Shown: positions 48,205-57,959, numbered from the stretch's first letter. The stretch: DNA of 64,000 bases from Microvirga arvi (GCF_016892765.1 NZ_JAFEMD010000023.1:26848-90847), one strand, 5' to 3'. The notes: generated by a model not told the origin, from the letters alone. Made by a program: numbers and translations.

Positions 48205-50250
48205 TCAATCCTGTTCACCGGCGCCCCGGTCCTGGCGCAAGCGGGGTGGGCGGGGGCGTCCGGCGCCTTGCGGCGCTGGAGTGGCCCCCACGCTTTGGCC
48301 GGCGGCCTTTCTGCCGTGGGCTTCGACGATGCGTCGGACCTCGTCACCTGAGAGATACCTTGCCGCCAGGAGCCGGTCGGCCACGGCCTCCACCGCCGCG
48401 CGGTTGGCCTGCATCACCGCCTGTGCCTGGCCGTAGACCTTCACCGCTTCGGCCTCGATCAAGTTGCGCAGCGCGGGGTCGAAGCGCAGCTCGTTGTCGG
48501 CCCGCTCGGCGGGGGCGCGGTGCACCAGGCTGGAGCCGAGGCCCCACGTGACGTGCAGGGCCGCGAGGGTCCGGGTCACAGTCTCAAGGTCGGCCACGGA
48601 TCCGATGGTCGGCCGGGCCAGGACGGTTTCCTCCGCGGCCCGCCCAGCCAGCTGAACCACCAGCTCAGCCTCGATCTCGACCCTGGTGGGATTGCCGCCG
48701 TCCCGGCGGGTGAGCCCCGTCTTCCCGCCCGTGTCCCCGTGCCGGATGATCGAGACGTGGCGCAGGTCATGGACGCCCATGACCACGGCGGCGACCGCGT
48801 GCCCCGCCTCGTGGACGGCGGCGACGCGGATCGCGGAGGCAGGCCGGTCATCCGGTGGTGCGATCACAGCCCGCAGGTCGTCTTCGCTCATCCCGCGTCC
48901 GGCGAGGCGGGCCCGTTGGCGGGCATCCCGGACCCAGCGGGCCACATCCGCCCCAGAGGCCCCACTCCCCAGGCGGGCGAACGGCAGCATGTCGTGGCCT
49001 GGCAGATCGTTCCCCATGTGCGTCCGCAGGATCTGCGCGAGGTCGGCTTCGGAGGGAAGCGGGATGTGGATCCTGCGGTCGAGCCGTCCCGACCGCACCA
49101 AGGCCGGATCGAGGTTCTCGTCATTGTTGCAAGCCGCCATGACGATCAGGCCGTCGCGGCCGTTGGCCGGGGAGTCGAGCAGGGTTAACAACGCGTTGCA
49201 GAGGTTAACCCACCAGTCCCTGTGGCGGCTGTCCACGGATTGGCGGTTCGGGATCGAGTCGATTTCGTCGATGAAGAGGAGGGCCGGCCGGGTCTTGACC
49301 GCGAAGGCGGCCGACATCGCGGACAGAACGTCGCTGAGATAGCCCTGGTTCGACTGGAGCCAGGCCCCGACGTTTGTGAACGTGAGAGGGAGGCGGCAGG
49401 ACCGGGCGACCGACCTGGCGAAGGTTGACTTGCCGACCCCGGGCGGCCCGACGAGCAGAAGACCGCGCGGGAGTTCGGCGGCCGAGATCACGCCCCGGCG
49501 AAAGTCCTCGACGTCCCGGGCAAGGCCAAGGGCCCAATCCCGGGCTTCGCCATAGCCGGCCAGTTCCTCGACGGGCGGGACGTCATCAACCACCGCGGTC
49601 CGGGCGTCCCGGATGGCCATCAGCCGGGCCAGGGAGTCCTGGGCCGAGGTCCCTGGCCGGACCGACAATGCGATGTCATCGATGTCAAGCGTGACCGCGA
49701 GATCATCTGGCACCTGATCAAGCGTCTCGCCGGTGACGATCCGGATCACCCGCCCGAGCGTGGCGCCGTCGAGCGGCCGGATGGTGAGCACCTCATCCGC
49801 GGCGGCCAGGAGCGCGCTCGGCAGGTAGCGCTGCGGGTCGTGGGAGACCCCGACGATGCACCCGCCCCGGGCCAGGAGGCTGACAATGGCGCCGTTGCCC
49901 CGGGTTGCCAGGTGGGTCTTGTCGGACCCGTCGCGCACGACGAGGACCTGCCCCGCGGCGTCGATCTCGTGCGGCTCCGCTCGGTCGATGAAGGTGGTGA
50001 AGCAGCCGGGCCTGGCCGCCCGCCGGAGCGCCCAGTCCAAGGCGCTGCACCACATTGCGGACGGCGGTCGGATCACCACGGCGAGGGGCGCTCCCCGGCG
50101 GATCCGCGCCACGAGATCATCGGAGATCGCCGCCCTGAGGGCGAGGAGCGCCGCCATGTGGTCAGCCCGCCGCACGGTCGAACGGGCGGAGGATGGCGGC
50201 CGTTCGGTCCCCTCGCCGAAGAGTTCCTCGAAGGTGTGGCTCGTTTCCAT
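48205..50250 (-). CDS. Soluble FtsH-like AAA protease
   Basis: 681 residues with no membrane helix, unlike true FtsH. About 1-220 is a unique N-terminal region. The AAA module has Walker A GPPGVGKST (268-276), Walker B LLFIDEID and second-region-of-homology ACNNDENLDPALVRSGRLDRRIHI. The peptidase domain carries the zinc motif HEAGH (480-484) and SVADLETVT with the third ligand Asp. It should be an ATP-fuelled metalloprotease. It lies in the element's middle, downstream of the TnsA-like gene. Confidence 0.85.
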   Translation of the reverse strand: METSHTFEELFGEGTERPPSSARSTVRRADHMAALLALRAAISDDLVARIRRGAPLAVVIRPPSAMWCSALDWALRRAARPGCFTTFIDRAEPHEIDAAGQVLVVRDGSDKTHLATRGNGAIVSLLARGGCIVGVSHDPQRYLPSALLAAADEVLTIRPLDGATLGRVIRIVTGETLDQVPDDLAVTLDIDDIALSVRPGTSAQDSLARLMAIRDARTAVVDDVPPVEELAGYGEARDWALGLARDVEDFRRGVISAAELPRGLLLVGPPGVGKSTFARSVARSCRLPLTFTNVGAWLQSNQGYLSDVLSAMSAAFAVKTRPALLFIDEIDSIPNRQSVDSRHRDWWVNLCNALLTLLDSPANGRDGLIVMAACNNDENLDPALVRSGRLDRRIHIPLPSEADLAQILRTHMGNDLPGHDMLPFARLGSGASGADVARWVRDARQRARLAGRGMSEDDLRAVIAPPDDRPASAIRVAAVHEAGHAVAAVVMGVHDLRHVSIIRHGDTGGKTGLTRRDGGNPTRVEIEAELVVQLAGRAAEETVLARPTIGSVADLETVTRTLAALHVTWGLGSSLVHRAPAERADNELRFDPALRNLIEAEAVKVYGQAQAVMQANRAAVEAVADRLLAARYLSGDEVRRIVEAHGRKAAGQSVGATPAPQGAGRPRPPRLRQDRGAGEQD

Positions 50251-50362
50251 GTCGTCTCCCTATGGCGCCGAATCCGTCAGGCCCGGCTCCTGGCCGGGTC
50301 TTCCGGTTCGCGAAGGTGTGGGGCCCGGCCGGTCCGGGCATGATGCTGAGGGGCCCGTGCCG

Positions 50363-50986
50363 TCAGGGCTCCGTCCTGCGTCGCCGGACGGGCGTCTCCG
50401 GTCCCAGCGGCGCCAGGCTCAGATCGAGCTCGACGAGATTTCGGCACGCCAGCGCCAGGACCGCGGCGACCCCGTCGCAGCCCCGCACGACGGCCGCGAC
50501 CTCGATCAGGGAAGCCACGCCCGCCTCTTTGAGATGCTGGAGGATGCGCACCTGCTCGGGCGCCGAAACATGGTGGTTCCTGCATCCCCACACGGTGCGG
50601 GCATTCAGGACCAGCGGGGCCAGGGGCGCCCCGGGGGCCTCGCGCAGCTCATAGGGCAGCCCGAGGTCCGCGTGGGAGGCTCTCACCCCGTCGAACCAGG
50701 CCTGCCTCACCCTGATCTGGACCGGAGGGTAGATGTCGATGGCACAGGTGCGGTCCTCATACTGGACGACGACATCGGGGCGGTGGGCGAGAATCTGGTT
50801 CTCGATCCGGATCGCGACAGGCTCGGCCGGGGCCAACGTGAGGACGGCCGGATCGAGGCTGGCAACGACCAGGAAATCCCGGACGGCGGCGTTGCGCACG
50901 GGAATGGCGCATCGGGCTTTGGCACTGAGGAAAGTGGCGTTGGCTGTGCCGAACGCGTTTGAGCCAACAGGCGGGGACTGCGCCAT
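50363..50986 (-). CDS. TnsA-like endonuclease-fold protein, degenerate active site
   Basis: 207 residues from ATG 50986, preceded by GGAG. NAAVRDFLVVASLDPAVLTLAPAEPVAIRIENQILAHRPDVVVQYEDRTCAIDIYPP follows the layout of the TnsA N-terminal nuclease domain (LDPxVxxxxxQP...PDxxV...). The expected ExK/QxK catalytic pair is absent; the equivalent strand reads AIDIYPP. The C-terminal part is helical. It may be a DNA-binding accessory factor rather than a nuclease. It is transcribed away from the LexA box. Confidence 0.5.
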   Translation of the reverse strand: MAQSPPVGSNAFGTANATFLSAKARCAIPVRNAAVRDFLVVASLDPAVLTLAPAEPVAIRIENQILAHRPDVVVQYEDRTCAIDIYPPVQIRVRQAWFDGVRASHADLGLPYELREAPGAPLAPLVLNARTVWGCRNHHVSAPEQVRILQHLKEAGVASLIEVAAVVRGCDGVAAVLALACRNLVELDLSLAPLGPETPVRRRRTEP

Positions 50987-51513
50987 TACTGAACTCCACA
51001 GGCAAGTCCGCTCCCGCTCCGGCCAGGGCGAAACCCTGCACCGGGTGCGTCGAGCGAGGCGGCCCACCGGCGCCGAAGCGTCCCTGGGCCACACGTTTAT
51101 GGGGGCTTGTCTATGGAACGAAAGGAGAACATTCCCTGCCGGCGCTGTCAACGGATTACCCTGGCCGCGACCATGACTCCTAAGGGCTACTCCTCCGAGC
51201 TTGGGCAAAAGACGCCCGCCCAGGATTGCCGGCGCTTGACAAAGGCCAAGCTTTTGTTCTCTGTTTGTTCCTGCTTGCCGCGACCGCGCGCTTCCGCTGG
51301 GGCGGGCGGCCAGGGTAGTACACCCGGATGCGCCGGCCCAGGATGCGGCGCACCGGGCGGTTCGGGATCTCACGGCCACCGCGCCTGGGCTTGCGCCGGG
51401 GCGGCATCCGCGGGCTCCGCGGTCACCGCCAAGGGTCCAGGGCCCTGGGCGCCCATGACCCGGCTTGCTCGGGCGGCACACCCTTAGCGTCTCCTTAACG
51501 CGAGCGTCAGAGA
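50987..51513. other. 527-base divergent regulatory region of the element
   Basis: It lies between the TnsA-like gene and the HTH/coiled-coil gene at 51514. It holds a canonical LexA box at 51256-51270 and a TTGACA at 51236-51241. Open frames here have no ribosome-binding site or family resemblance. Confidence 0.55.
51256..51270. promoter_or_regulatory. LexA (SOS) box inside the mobile element
   Basis: GTTC-TCTGTTT-GTTC, an exact match to the alphaproteobacterial SOS box. It sits in the divergent control region, so either or both gene sets may be induced by DNA damage. Confidence 0.7.
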
Positions 51514-52143
51514 ATGAGCGGCAGTCCCCATCCCACCTTCGCCACGCCGGTGCGCACCGCCCCGGGTGGCCGCTCCCGGCCGCCACCAATGCCAAACCGC
51601 CGCAAGGCCATTCCTCCGAAAGCCGGGCCCGCCGGCGCCGCCCGGTCAGGTGCCGCGCCGGCCAAGCGCAGGACGAGGCGCGTGCGGCAGCTGAGCCCGG
51701 AGGAGGTCGCCGCCATCGCCGAAATGATCCGCGACTGGGAGGAGCCGGGCTTCGGCTGGGAGCCGGTCTGCGCCGCGGTCCAGCGGCGCTTCGGCTACCG
51801 CTGGACCCGGCAGGCGCTCAAGGAGCACGCCCCGATCTACCGCGAGTTCGTCAAACGGTCGGATGTCGGCAAGGCGGTCCGCGGGCGCGTGCAGCGGGAT
51901 CCTGCCGCGCAGCTGGAGCGGCGCACGGAATGGCATCTCAGGAACCGGATCGCCGAGCTTGAGCGCGAGCGGGATGCCCTGGCCCTCCGGATGGGCACCT
52001 GGGTTTACAACGCTCAGCGCATGATGTGGTCCCTTGCCGAGCTCGACAAGCAAATCCCCCCGCCGGAGAAGGCCCAGACGGACGGGCCGCACGCGCCGCA
52101 GCCCATGCGGCGCGAAAAGGTGGGACGCCGGAAGCAGAGGTGA
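51514..52143 (+). CDS. Hypothetical DNA-binding-like protein of the element
   Basis: 209 residues from ATG 51514; the basic low-complexity first 50 residues may mean a start at ATG 51589. LSPEEVAAIAEMIRDWEEPGFGWEPVCAAVQRRFGYRWTRQALKEHAPIYREF resembles a helix-turn-helix. A coiled coil follows (LRNRIAELERERDALALRM). The next gene starts three bases later, and the pair look like one unit. No known family was recognised. Confidence 0.6.
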   Translation: MSGSPHPTFATPVRTAPGGRSRPPPMPNRRKAIPPKAGPAGAARSGAAPAKRRTRRVRQLSPEEVAAIAEMIRDWEEPGFGWEPVCAAVQRRFGYRWTRQALKEHAPIYREFVKRSDVGKAVRGRVQRDPAAQLERRTEWHLRNRIAELERERDALALRMGTWVYNAQRMMWSLAELDKQIPPPEKAQTDGPHAPQPMRREKVGRRKQR

Positions 52144-52145
52144 GC

Positions 52146-52598
52146 ATGACCGATCCGAAACCCCTGTCCGGCGCGGAGGCCGGAGCCGAAAACCTGGAGC
52201 GTCTGCGGCGGTATCTCGCCGCCCTCCAGGCCGAGGGCAAACCCCTTCCGGAGCGGAACGGGCGCGTGAACGTCTCCGCCGTCGCGCTCGCCTGCGGCTT
52301 CGACCGTCAGGTCCTCTACAAGAACCCGGCGGCCAAGGCGGAGCTCGATGCGGCCGTGGGCCGGATGGGCCTGGAGACGGGCGCGGCGGCCGATGGCAGC
52401 GACAAACCAGCGGCCGCGACGCCCGACCGCCGCGACCGGCGCATCCACCAGCTCGAACAGGAGAATGCCGCCTTGCGCGCCGAGGTGGCCGGCCTCCGGG
52501 AGCAGATCCGCCGCATGCGCCACGTCGAGGAGCACATGACCGAGAGCGGAAGGCGGGTCGCCGCCCTGTTCCCGTCCCTTGGTGGGACTGGGGAATGA
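52146..52598 (+). CDS. HTH/coiled-coil protein, TnpC (DUF6262)-like layout
   Basis: 150 residues, preceded by AGGTG. The N-terminal half contains an HTH-like RVNVSAVALACGFDRQVLYKN. The C-terminal half is a coiled coil (IHQLEQENAALRAEVAGLREQIRRM). This short HTH-plus-coil layout is like that of TnpC of Tn554-type elements, which orients recombination. It is far from the recombinase trio, so the match is a guess based on architecture. Confidence 0.5.
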   Translation: MTDPKPLSGAEAGAENLERLRRYLAALQAEGKPLPERNGRVNVSAVALACGFDRQVLYKNPAAKAELDAAVGRMGLETGAAADGSDKPAAATPDRRDRRIHQLEQENAALRAEVAGLREQIRRMRHVEEHMTESGRRVAALFPSLGGTGE

Positions 52599-52748
52599 CC
52601 GTCCCTCGGAGCCGACCTGCGGACAGCAGGCCGCCGCGCGCAGGCGCTGTCGAAGGGGTCGCGCGCCAGCGCGACGCTTGCGCCAGCCCCTTCGCGGCGG
52701 CGAGCACGGTGGCATGATGGGAGCGGGTCGGCGGGACAGGCCACGCGG

Positions 52749-54671
52749 ATGGGCGTCATGACCCGCGCCGGCGAAGCACGCGGGACGACCGCGCTCGTCC
52801 GGCACCTCGCCACGGATCCCGCCTTCGAGGGGATCGGCTATGCCCTCGCGGCGCGCCTGGCGGAAGCGTTCGGGGACGACCTGCCCCGGCGGCTGGCTGC
52901 GGGGGATCCGGCTCCCTTCGAGCCCATCGTCGGCGCGCGGGCGGCCACGACCCTTGTGGCGGCGTGGCGCGAGGACCAGGCGCGCAACGACATCGTGGTT
53001 TGGCTGGACGAGAACGGGCTCGACCCACGCCTGGCCGGCCGGATCGTCCGGCTTTGGGGCGCCGAGGGCGCGCGCCGGATCCGCGAGCATCCCTACGCGC
53101 TCATGGCCTTGGCGGACTGGCCGGCGGTCGACGCCGTGGCGCGCCGGCTGGGCGTCGCCGCCCGGGACCCGGCCCGCCTCGTCGCCGCGGTCGAGGCCGT
53201 GCTGTACGCCCGTCTGCAGCGCCAGCACACCTGGACGCCGCGGCCGGAGCTTGTCGCGGGGGTGCGGAGGCTCCTCGGAGGTTCGGTGGAAGGAGCTGAG
53301 GAGGCGCTCCGCCTCGCCGCGCACCACGGCGCCGCCATGCCGCTTGCCGACGGCTGGCAGCCGGCCGGCGCCGCCATGATGGAGCGGTTCGTGGCCGGGC
53401 GCATCCGGGAGATGCTGGACGGGCCGGGGATGGGCGACCTGATCGCCCGCGAGGTCGACGACGCCGAACTCGACGGCTGGCTCACCGGAGCGCGCGCAGC
53501 CATCGGGGTCGATCTCAACGACGAGCAGCGCGCCGCCGTGCGCCTGGCGGTCCAGGGCCGCTTCGGCCTTGTTCTGGGGGGCGCCGGGGTCGGCAAGACC
53601 ACGGTGTTGCGGGCGGTCTGCGCCGCCAGCGAGGCGTTCGGCCGCGTCGTCCACCTGATGGCGCTCGCCGGGCGGGCGGCGGTGCGCATGCGCGAGGCGA
53701 CGGGGCGTCCGTCCTCCACCATCGCGGCGTTCCTGAAGTCGTGCGAGGCGGGCCAGGTGCCGCTCGGGCCGGAGAGCCTCGTGGTCATCGACGAGAGCTC
53801 GATGCTGGACCTGCCCACGCTCTACCGCATCCTCAGGCATCTGCCCGACGGGTGCCGCGTGCTGCTGGTCGGCGACGAGGCGCAGCTGGGCCCCATCGGG
53901 TTCGGCCTGACCCTGCATGCCTTCGCCGATGTCGACCTGATCCCCAAGGTCAGGCTGACGCGCATTTACCGGCAGGCCGCGGCCACCGGCATCCCGGCGG
54001 TGGCCGCGGCGATCAGGACAGGGTCCCTTCCGCACCTGCCGGCCGGGTTCGGCCGCGGCGACGGGGTCGTGCTTGTCCCGACCCGCGGAGCCCCGACCGC
54101 CGCCGACGTGGTCGAGGTCGTGGCCTCCCTGGGCGGCTTTCGCGACGATCTGCGGATCCTCTCCCCCGTGAAGGGCGGGGATATCGGCACGCTGGCGTTG
54201 AACGGCCGGTTCCACGGCATCATGGCCCCGGGCCGGCCGCGCCTGTCAGGGCATGCGTTCGCGCTCGGGGAGCCGGTCGTCTTCGGCAAGAACGACTATC
54301 GGCGCGACTTGCGGAACGGAAGCCTCGGGACGGTGGTCGACGTGGCGGGCGACGTGCTGACCGTCGAGTTCGACGGGGTCCGCCATGGCTTCTCCGGGCC
54401 GGCGCTGCACGACCTGGCGCTGGCCTACGCCGTCACCGTGCACAAGGCGCAGGGGAGCCAGTTCCGGACCGTCGTGGTGCCCGTCGTTCCGACACGGCTC
54501 TTGGACCGCGCGTTGATCTACACCGCCGTCACCCGGGCCTCGCGCCAGGTCGCCCTTGTGGGCGACCGCGATGTTCTGGCGGCGGCGGTGGCCGCCACCT
54601 CCGCCGCCGCCCAGCGCCTGACCGGCCTGACCGGAGGCGGTTTCCTCCAGGGGCCGGACGTCCGGCGGTAG
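52749..54671 (+). CDS. RecD2-like SF1 DNA helicase
   Basis: 640 residues from ATG 52749 (a second ATG is nine bases on). The N-terminal part has helix-hairpin-helix-like repeats (IGYALAARLAEAFGDDL). The helicase core has Walker A GGAGVGKTT (about 277-285), Walker B VVIDESSMLDL, GDEAQLGPIG and the C-terminal VTVHKAQGSQF with YTAVTRAS. It should unwind DNA 5' to 3'. As an extra copy on the element it may serve transfer, repair or defence. Confidence 0.88.
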   Translation: MGVMTRAGEARGTTALVRHLATDPAFEGIGYALAARLAEAFGDDLPRRLAAGDPAPFEPIVGARAATTLVAAWREDQARNDIVVWLDENGLDPRLAGRIVRLWGAEGARRIREHPYALMALADWPAVDAVARRLGVAARDPARLVAAVEAVLYARLQRQHTWTPRPELVAGVRRLLGGSVEGAEEALRLAAHHGAAMPLADGWQPAGAAMMERFVAGRIREMLDGPGMGDLIAREVDDAELDGWLTGARAAIGVDLNDEQRAAVRLAVQGRFGLVLGGAGVGKTTVLRAVCAASEAFGRVVHLMALAGRAAVRMREATGRPSSTIAAFLKSCEAGQVPLGPESLVVIDESSMLDLPTLYRILRHLPDGCRVLLVGDEAQLGPIGFGLTLHAFADVDLIPKVRLTRIYRQAAATGIPAVAAAIRTGSLPHLPAGFGRGDGVVLVPTRGAPTAADVVEVVASLGGFRDDLRILSPVKGGDIGTLALNGRFHGIMAPGRPRLSGHAFALGEPVVFGKNDYRRDLRNGSLGTVVDVAGDVLTVEFDGVRHGFSGPALHDLALAYAVTVHKAQGSQFRTVVVPVVPTRLLDRALIYTAVTRASRQVALVGDRDVLAAAVAATSAAAQRLTGLTGGGFLQGPDVRR

Positions 54672-54775
54672 CCTCCGTCGCCGCCCACCCGGCCCCGCCA
54701 GGAGAGGGGCGCTTGCCGCGGAGCGGCCAGGCCTGTATCGGCGGCCTCTGGCACGGAAACCGGCTGGGAGGTTAG

Positions 54776-55732
54776 ATGTCCGGAGGCTTGAGAACACGCG
54801 CGGCGTTTGTTCCCCACATCCGCCTGGGTGCGGCCCGAACCGTCCGGGAGCCGGCGCAGGTGACGAACCTGATCCACCGCGCCGCCACGGAGGACGAGGC
54901 CTGGATCGAGGAGATGACCACCAAGGTCGGTGACTGGCGCTCGCTGTCCCGGAGCGTCTACCTGCGCTGGGCCATCACCATCAACGCTAGCGAGCTTGCG
55001 GAGAGCCGCTACCGGGCCTTGGATCCCGACCAGGGCCTGCACACCACAACCTTGCGTGTCGTCGATGGCGCGCCGCGGCTGGTCCCCCTGGCCGTGTGGA
55101 CCGGTCCGGAGGCCGCGGACAATTACCGCCAGACCACGCCGCTCATCGCGGCCTATGGCGTGGCCGACCTCTACGGAGCGCTGGAGGACATCGTCTTCGA
55201 CGCCTACGAGGTGTTCCTCCGGCACCATCCCGAGACGATCATCCAGGGGCCGGAGTTCCTGGAGCTCCGCCGCCTGCACCGCAGGCGCACCGGCAGCGCC
55301 GAGGCGCTGCAGGCCTGGCAGGCGGCGTGGGCGGTGCGGTACGGCAACTGGCGGCGCAAGAAGGCCTATGACGGCCTTCCCCGCGTCCTGCGGGCCTTCT
55401 TCACCCAGGCGGGCCTGAGGCGGCCCAGCCAATACCGGCACACGGATATCGACGACTGGTGCCGGACGCTGGAAATGATCGCGGAGCTTCGGCACCACGT
55501 CGTCCATGGCATGGGCGCCGTTTCCGAGCGCCTCGCGGAGCTCAGCGGAACCCCGACATCGCTGACCTTCGACTTCGTCGCCGGCGCCCCGCTGGAGATC
55601 AAACTGCACCACCTGCAGTCCGTGGAGTGCTTCGCCGACCAACTGCTGACCGCGCTGAACCTCTCCCTGATCGAACGCGCCATCGGACCCGTCGCGCTGC
55701 CGCCGGAACCCTCCGGGCCTGGCCGGGGGTGA
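54776..55732 (+). CDS. HEPN-domain protein (putative RNase)
   Basis: 318 residues, preceded by GGGAGG. The C-terminal half follows the HEPN plan: ADLYGALEDIVFDAYEVFLRHHPETI, then the R-x4-H motif RHHVVH (R239, H244) in AELRHHVVHGMG. That motif is the catalytic site of many HEPN RNases in toxin and anti-phage systems. The N-terminal half is unassigned. It precedes the OLD ATPase by about 207 bases on the same strand. Confidence 0.65.
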   Translation: MSGGLRTRAAFVPHIRLGAARTVREPAQVTNLIHRAATEDEAWIEEMTTKVGDWRSLSRSVYLRWAITINASELAESRYRALDPDQGLHTTTLRVVDGAPRLVPLAVWTGPEAADNYRQTTPLIAAYGVADLYGALEDIVFDAYEVFLRHHPETIIQGPEFLELRRLHRRRTGSAEALQAWQAAWAVRYGNWRRKKAYDGLPRVLRAFFTQAGLRRPSQYRHTDIDDWCRTLEMIAELRHHVVHGMGAVSERLAELSGTPTSLTFDFVAGAPLEIKLHHLQSVECFADQLLTALNLSLIERAIGPVALPPEPSGPGRG

Positions 55733-55939
55733 GCCTGTGCGGACGTCGCGGGGCCGCCCTGGACCGCGCTGACGGGAGTGCCTGGCCAGGGCGGAAGGCC
55801 CCGTGGTCCGGTGGAAAACTGCGCAAAGGAGACTTCAGTCCTTTACATTGGATCGTTTCTCGGTTTGTTCTGACGGCTGGCGGCGCACCGGGCCGGGATC
55901 GCACCGTGCCGCCCCAGACAATCGAACGCCGTTGGGGGC

Positions 55940-57958
55940 ATGATGAAGCTTATCGGGTTTCGTGTTCAGAACTTTCGGTCGGTCGCCGACAGCGGCTACA
56001 TCAGGGTCGATGACCTGACTGCGTTGGTCGGGCGCAACGAGAGCGGAAAATCCAATCTCCTGCTGGCTCTCCACAGCCTCAACCCTCCGGGTGGCCGCAA
56101 GGCCCTGTCGCCGATCAAGGACTTCCCGCGCGACCGGCGCCTGGCCGAGTGCACGGACGAGACGGAGGTGGTCGCGACCCGCTGGGAGTTGACCGAGGCG
56201 GAAACGCAGGCGCTCAAGGACATCCTCGGTGAGGGCAGCCGCATCACGGAAGTCGACGTGGGACGCCGGTACGGCAAGGCCAGCCTTTGGATCGGCCTGC
56301 TGGGCGCGAAGGCGCCCGTGGTCGCGGACAAGGATGTGAAGGCGGCCTTTCGCAAGCTTGATCCCGTCATCGTCGCCGAGATCGGCCGCGGCGCCGAGGA
56401 CAAGCGGGACGCCGCCGCTGCGGCGTGGGACGCGCTGAAGGAGACCGACGACGTCTCCGACCCGAAGGCCTGGGCGGCCCGCCTCGAAGCGGGGGCGAAG
56501 GCCGTTCGCGCGGCGCTCGGACAGGCCGGGATCATCCTCGGCGACGCCGCCGACGAACTCCTGTCGGGCCTGGAGGAGAAGGCCGCCGCGATCACGGGAT
56601 TTGACGAGGCTCTCCAGAAGGCCCGGAACGCGGTCGCCGGCTGGGTGCCCCTGTTCATCTATGTGGCGGATTTCCCGGAACTCAACGGCCACCAGGACAT
56701 CGCCAGCTTCATGCACCGGCGGTCGCAGGGGCTGGAGCTGGACGAGGCGGAGCGGAACTTCCAGAAGCTGGCCAAGGTGGCGGATTTCAGCGCGGAGAAG
56801 CTCAATTCCCTCTGGCAGGCGGGCGACCACGAGACGCGCAACCAGCTGCTCAACCGGGCGGGGGCGCTGGTTTCGAAGGAGATCCGGCGCCTCTGGAAGG
56901 ACCGCTCGCTCAAGGTGCGCTTCAACGTCGACGGCAACCACCTCGACACCCTGATTTCGGATCCGAACGCGACCTACGACGTCGAGGTCAACCTCGACGA
57001 CCGCAGCCGTGGGTTCCGCTGGTTCTTCTCGTTCTACATTTCGTTCGCCGCCGACACGAACGGCGGCCAGGCCCAGGGCGCGATCCTGTTGCTCGACGAG
57101 CCCGGCCTCTACCTCCATGCCAAGTCGCAGGAGGACCTGCTGCGGCACTTCCGCCAGGATTTCGACAACCAGATCGTCTACACGACCCATTCCCCCTTCA
57201 TGATCCCGGCCGACGACCTGGCGGTGGTCAGGACCGTGAACATCACCCAGGAGGCCGGGACCACGGTCACCAACGACCCGACCGGCGACTCCCGGACCCT
57301 GTTCCCGCTCCAGGCCGCCTTGGGCTACCACGTCTCCCAGACGCTGTTCATCGGCCCCGCCAACCTGGTGGTGGAGGGCATCACCGATTTCTGGATCCTG
57401 TCCTCGGTCAGCAGCCATCTCCGGTCGCTCGGCAAGACCGCGCTGCCGCAGGACATGGTCATTACCCCCGTGGGGGGCGCCGGGAAGGTGTCCTATATGG
57501 TCGCGCTGCTCTCGTCGCAGCAGCTGGGCGTGCTTGTGCTGCTCGACGACGAGAAGGCCGGCCGCGAGGCCCAGAAGGAGCTGGTGACCAGCCGGCTCGT
57601 GCGCGACAACGCGGTGATTTTCGTGTCGGAGGCCTTCGCCGAGCCGAGGGAGGCGGACATCGAGGATCTGGTCGACCCCGCGGTCTATGAGGAGCTTGTG
57701 CGGCACACCTACCGCAAGGACCTGAAGGGCAAGACGCTCAAGTTGAACACCAATGTTCCGCGCATCGTGAAGCGCTTCGAAATGGCCTTTGCCGAACTCG
57801 GGCTTGAGTTCAACAAGACCCGGCCCGCGCGGGAGTTCCTGACCCGCATGGCCACGGAGCCGGAGAAGATGGTGACGCCCGCAAGCCTGCCTGCATTCGA
57901 GGCCTTGTTCGCGGCCATTGACGGGCGTCATGGCCGCATGAGATCAGCGGCGGCATGA
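55940..57958 (+). CDS. OLD-family ATPase with TOPRIM nuclease domain
   Basis: 672 residues. An ABC-type ATPase begins MKLIGFRVQNFRSV with Walker A GRNESGKSN (about 31-39), a long helical insert, Walker B ILLLDEPGLYLH (about 381-392) and the switch histidine TTHSP. A TOPRIM domain follows: LVVEGITD (Glu near 479) and LLDDEKAG (Asp pair near 536). OLD proteins include GajA of Gabija and phage P2 Old. No UvrD-like GajB is adjacent, so this is not Gabija by content. Confidence 0.9.
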   Translation: MMKLIGFRVQNFRSVADSGYIRVDDLTALVGRNESGKSNLLLALHSLNPPGGRKALSPIKDFPRDRRLAECTDETEVVATRWELTEAETQALKDILGEGSRITEVDVGRRYGKASLWIGLLGAKAPVVADKDVKAAFRKLDPVIVAEIGRGAEDKRDAAAAAWDALKETDDVSDPKAWAARLEAGAKAVRAALGQAGIILGDAADELLSGLEEKAAAITGFDEALQKARNAVAGWVPLFIYVADFPELNGHQDIASFMHRRSQGLELDEAERNFQKLAKVADFSAEKLNSLWQAGDHETRNQLLNRAGALVSKEIRRLWKDRSLKVRFNVDGNHLDTLISDPNATYDVEVNLDDRSRGFRWFFSFYISFAADTNGGQAQGAILLLDEPGLYLHAKSQEDLLRHFRQDFDNQIVYTTHSPFMIPADDLAVVRTVNITQEAGTTVTNDPTGDSRTLFPLQAALGYHVSQTLFIGPANLVVEGITDFWILSSVSSHLRSLGKTALPQDMVITPVGGAGKVSYMVALLSSQQLGVLVLLDDEKAGREAQKELVTSRLVRDNAVIFVSEAFAEPREADIEDLVDPAVYEELVRHTYRKDLKGKTLKLNTNVPRIVKRFEMAFAELGLEFNKTRPAREFLTRMATEPEKMVTPASLPAFEALFAAIDGRHGRMRSAAA

Positions 57959-57959
57959 A

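Noticed and set aside
55848..55863. Possible LexA box upstream of the OLD gene (TTTC-N7-GTTC)
   Set aside because: One half-site deviates and there is no supporting promoter. It is too weak to call.
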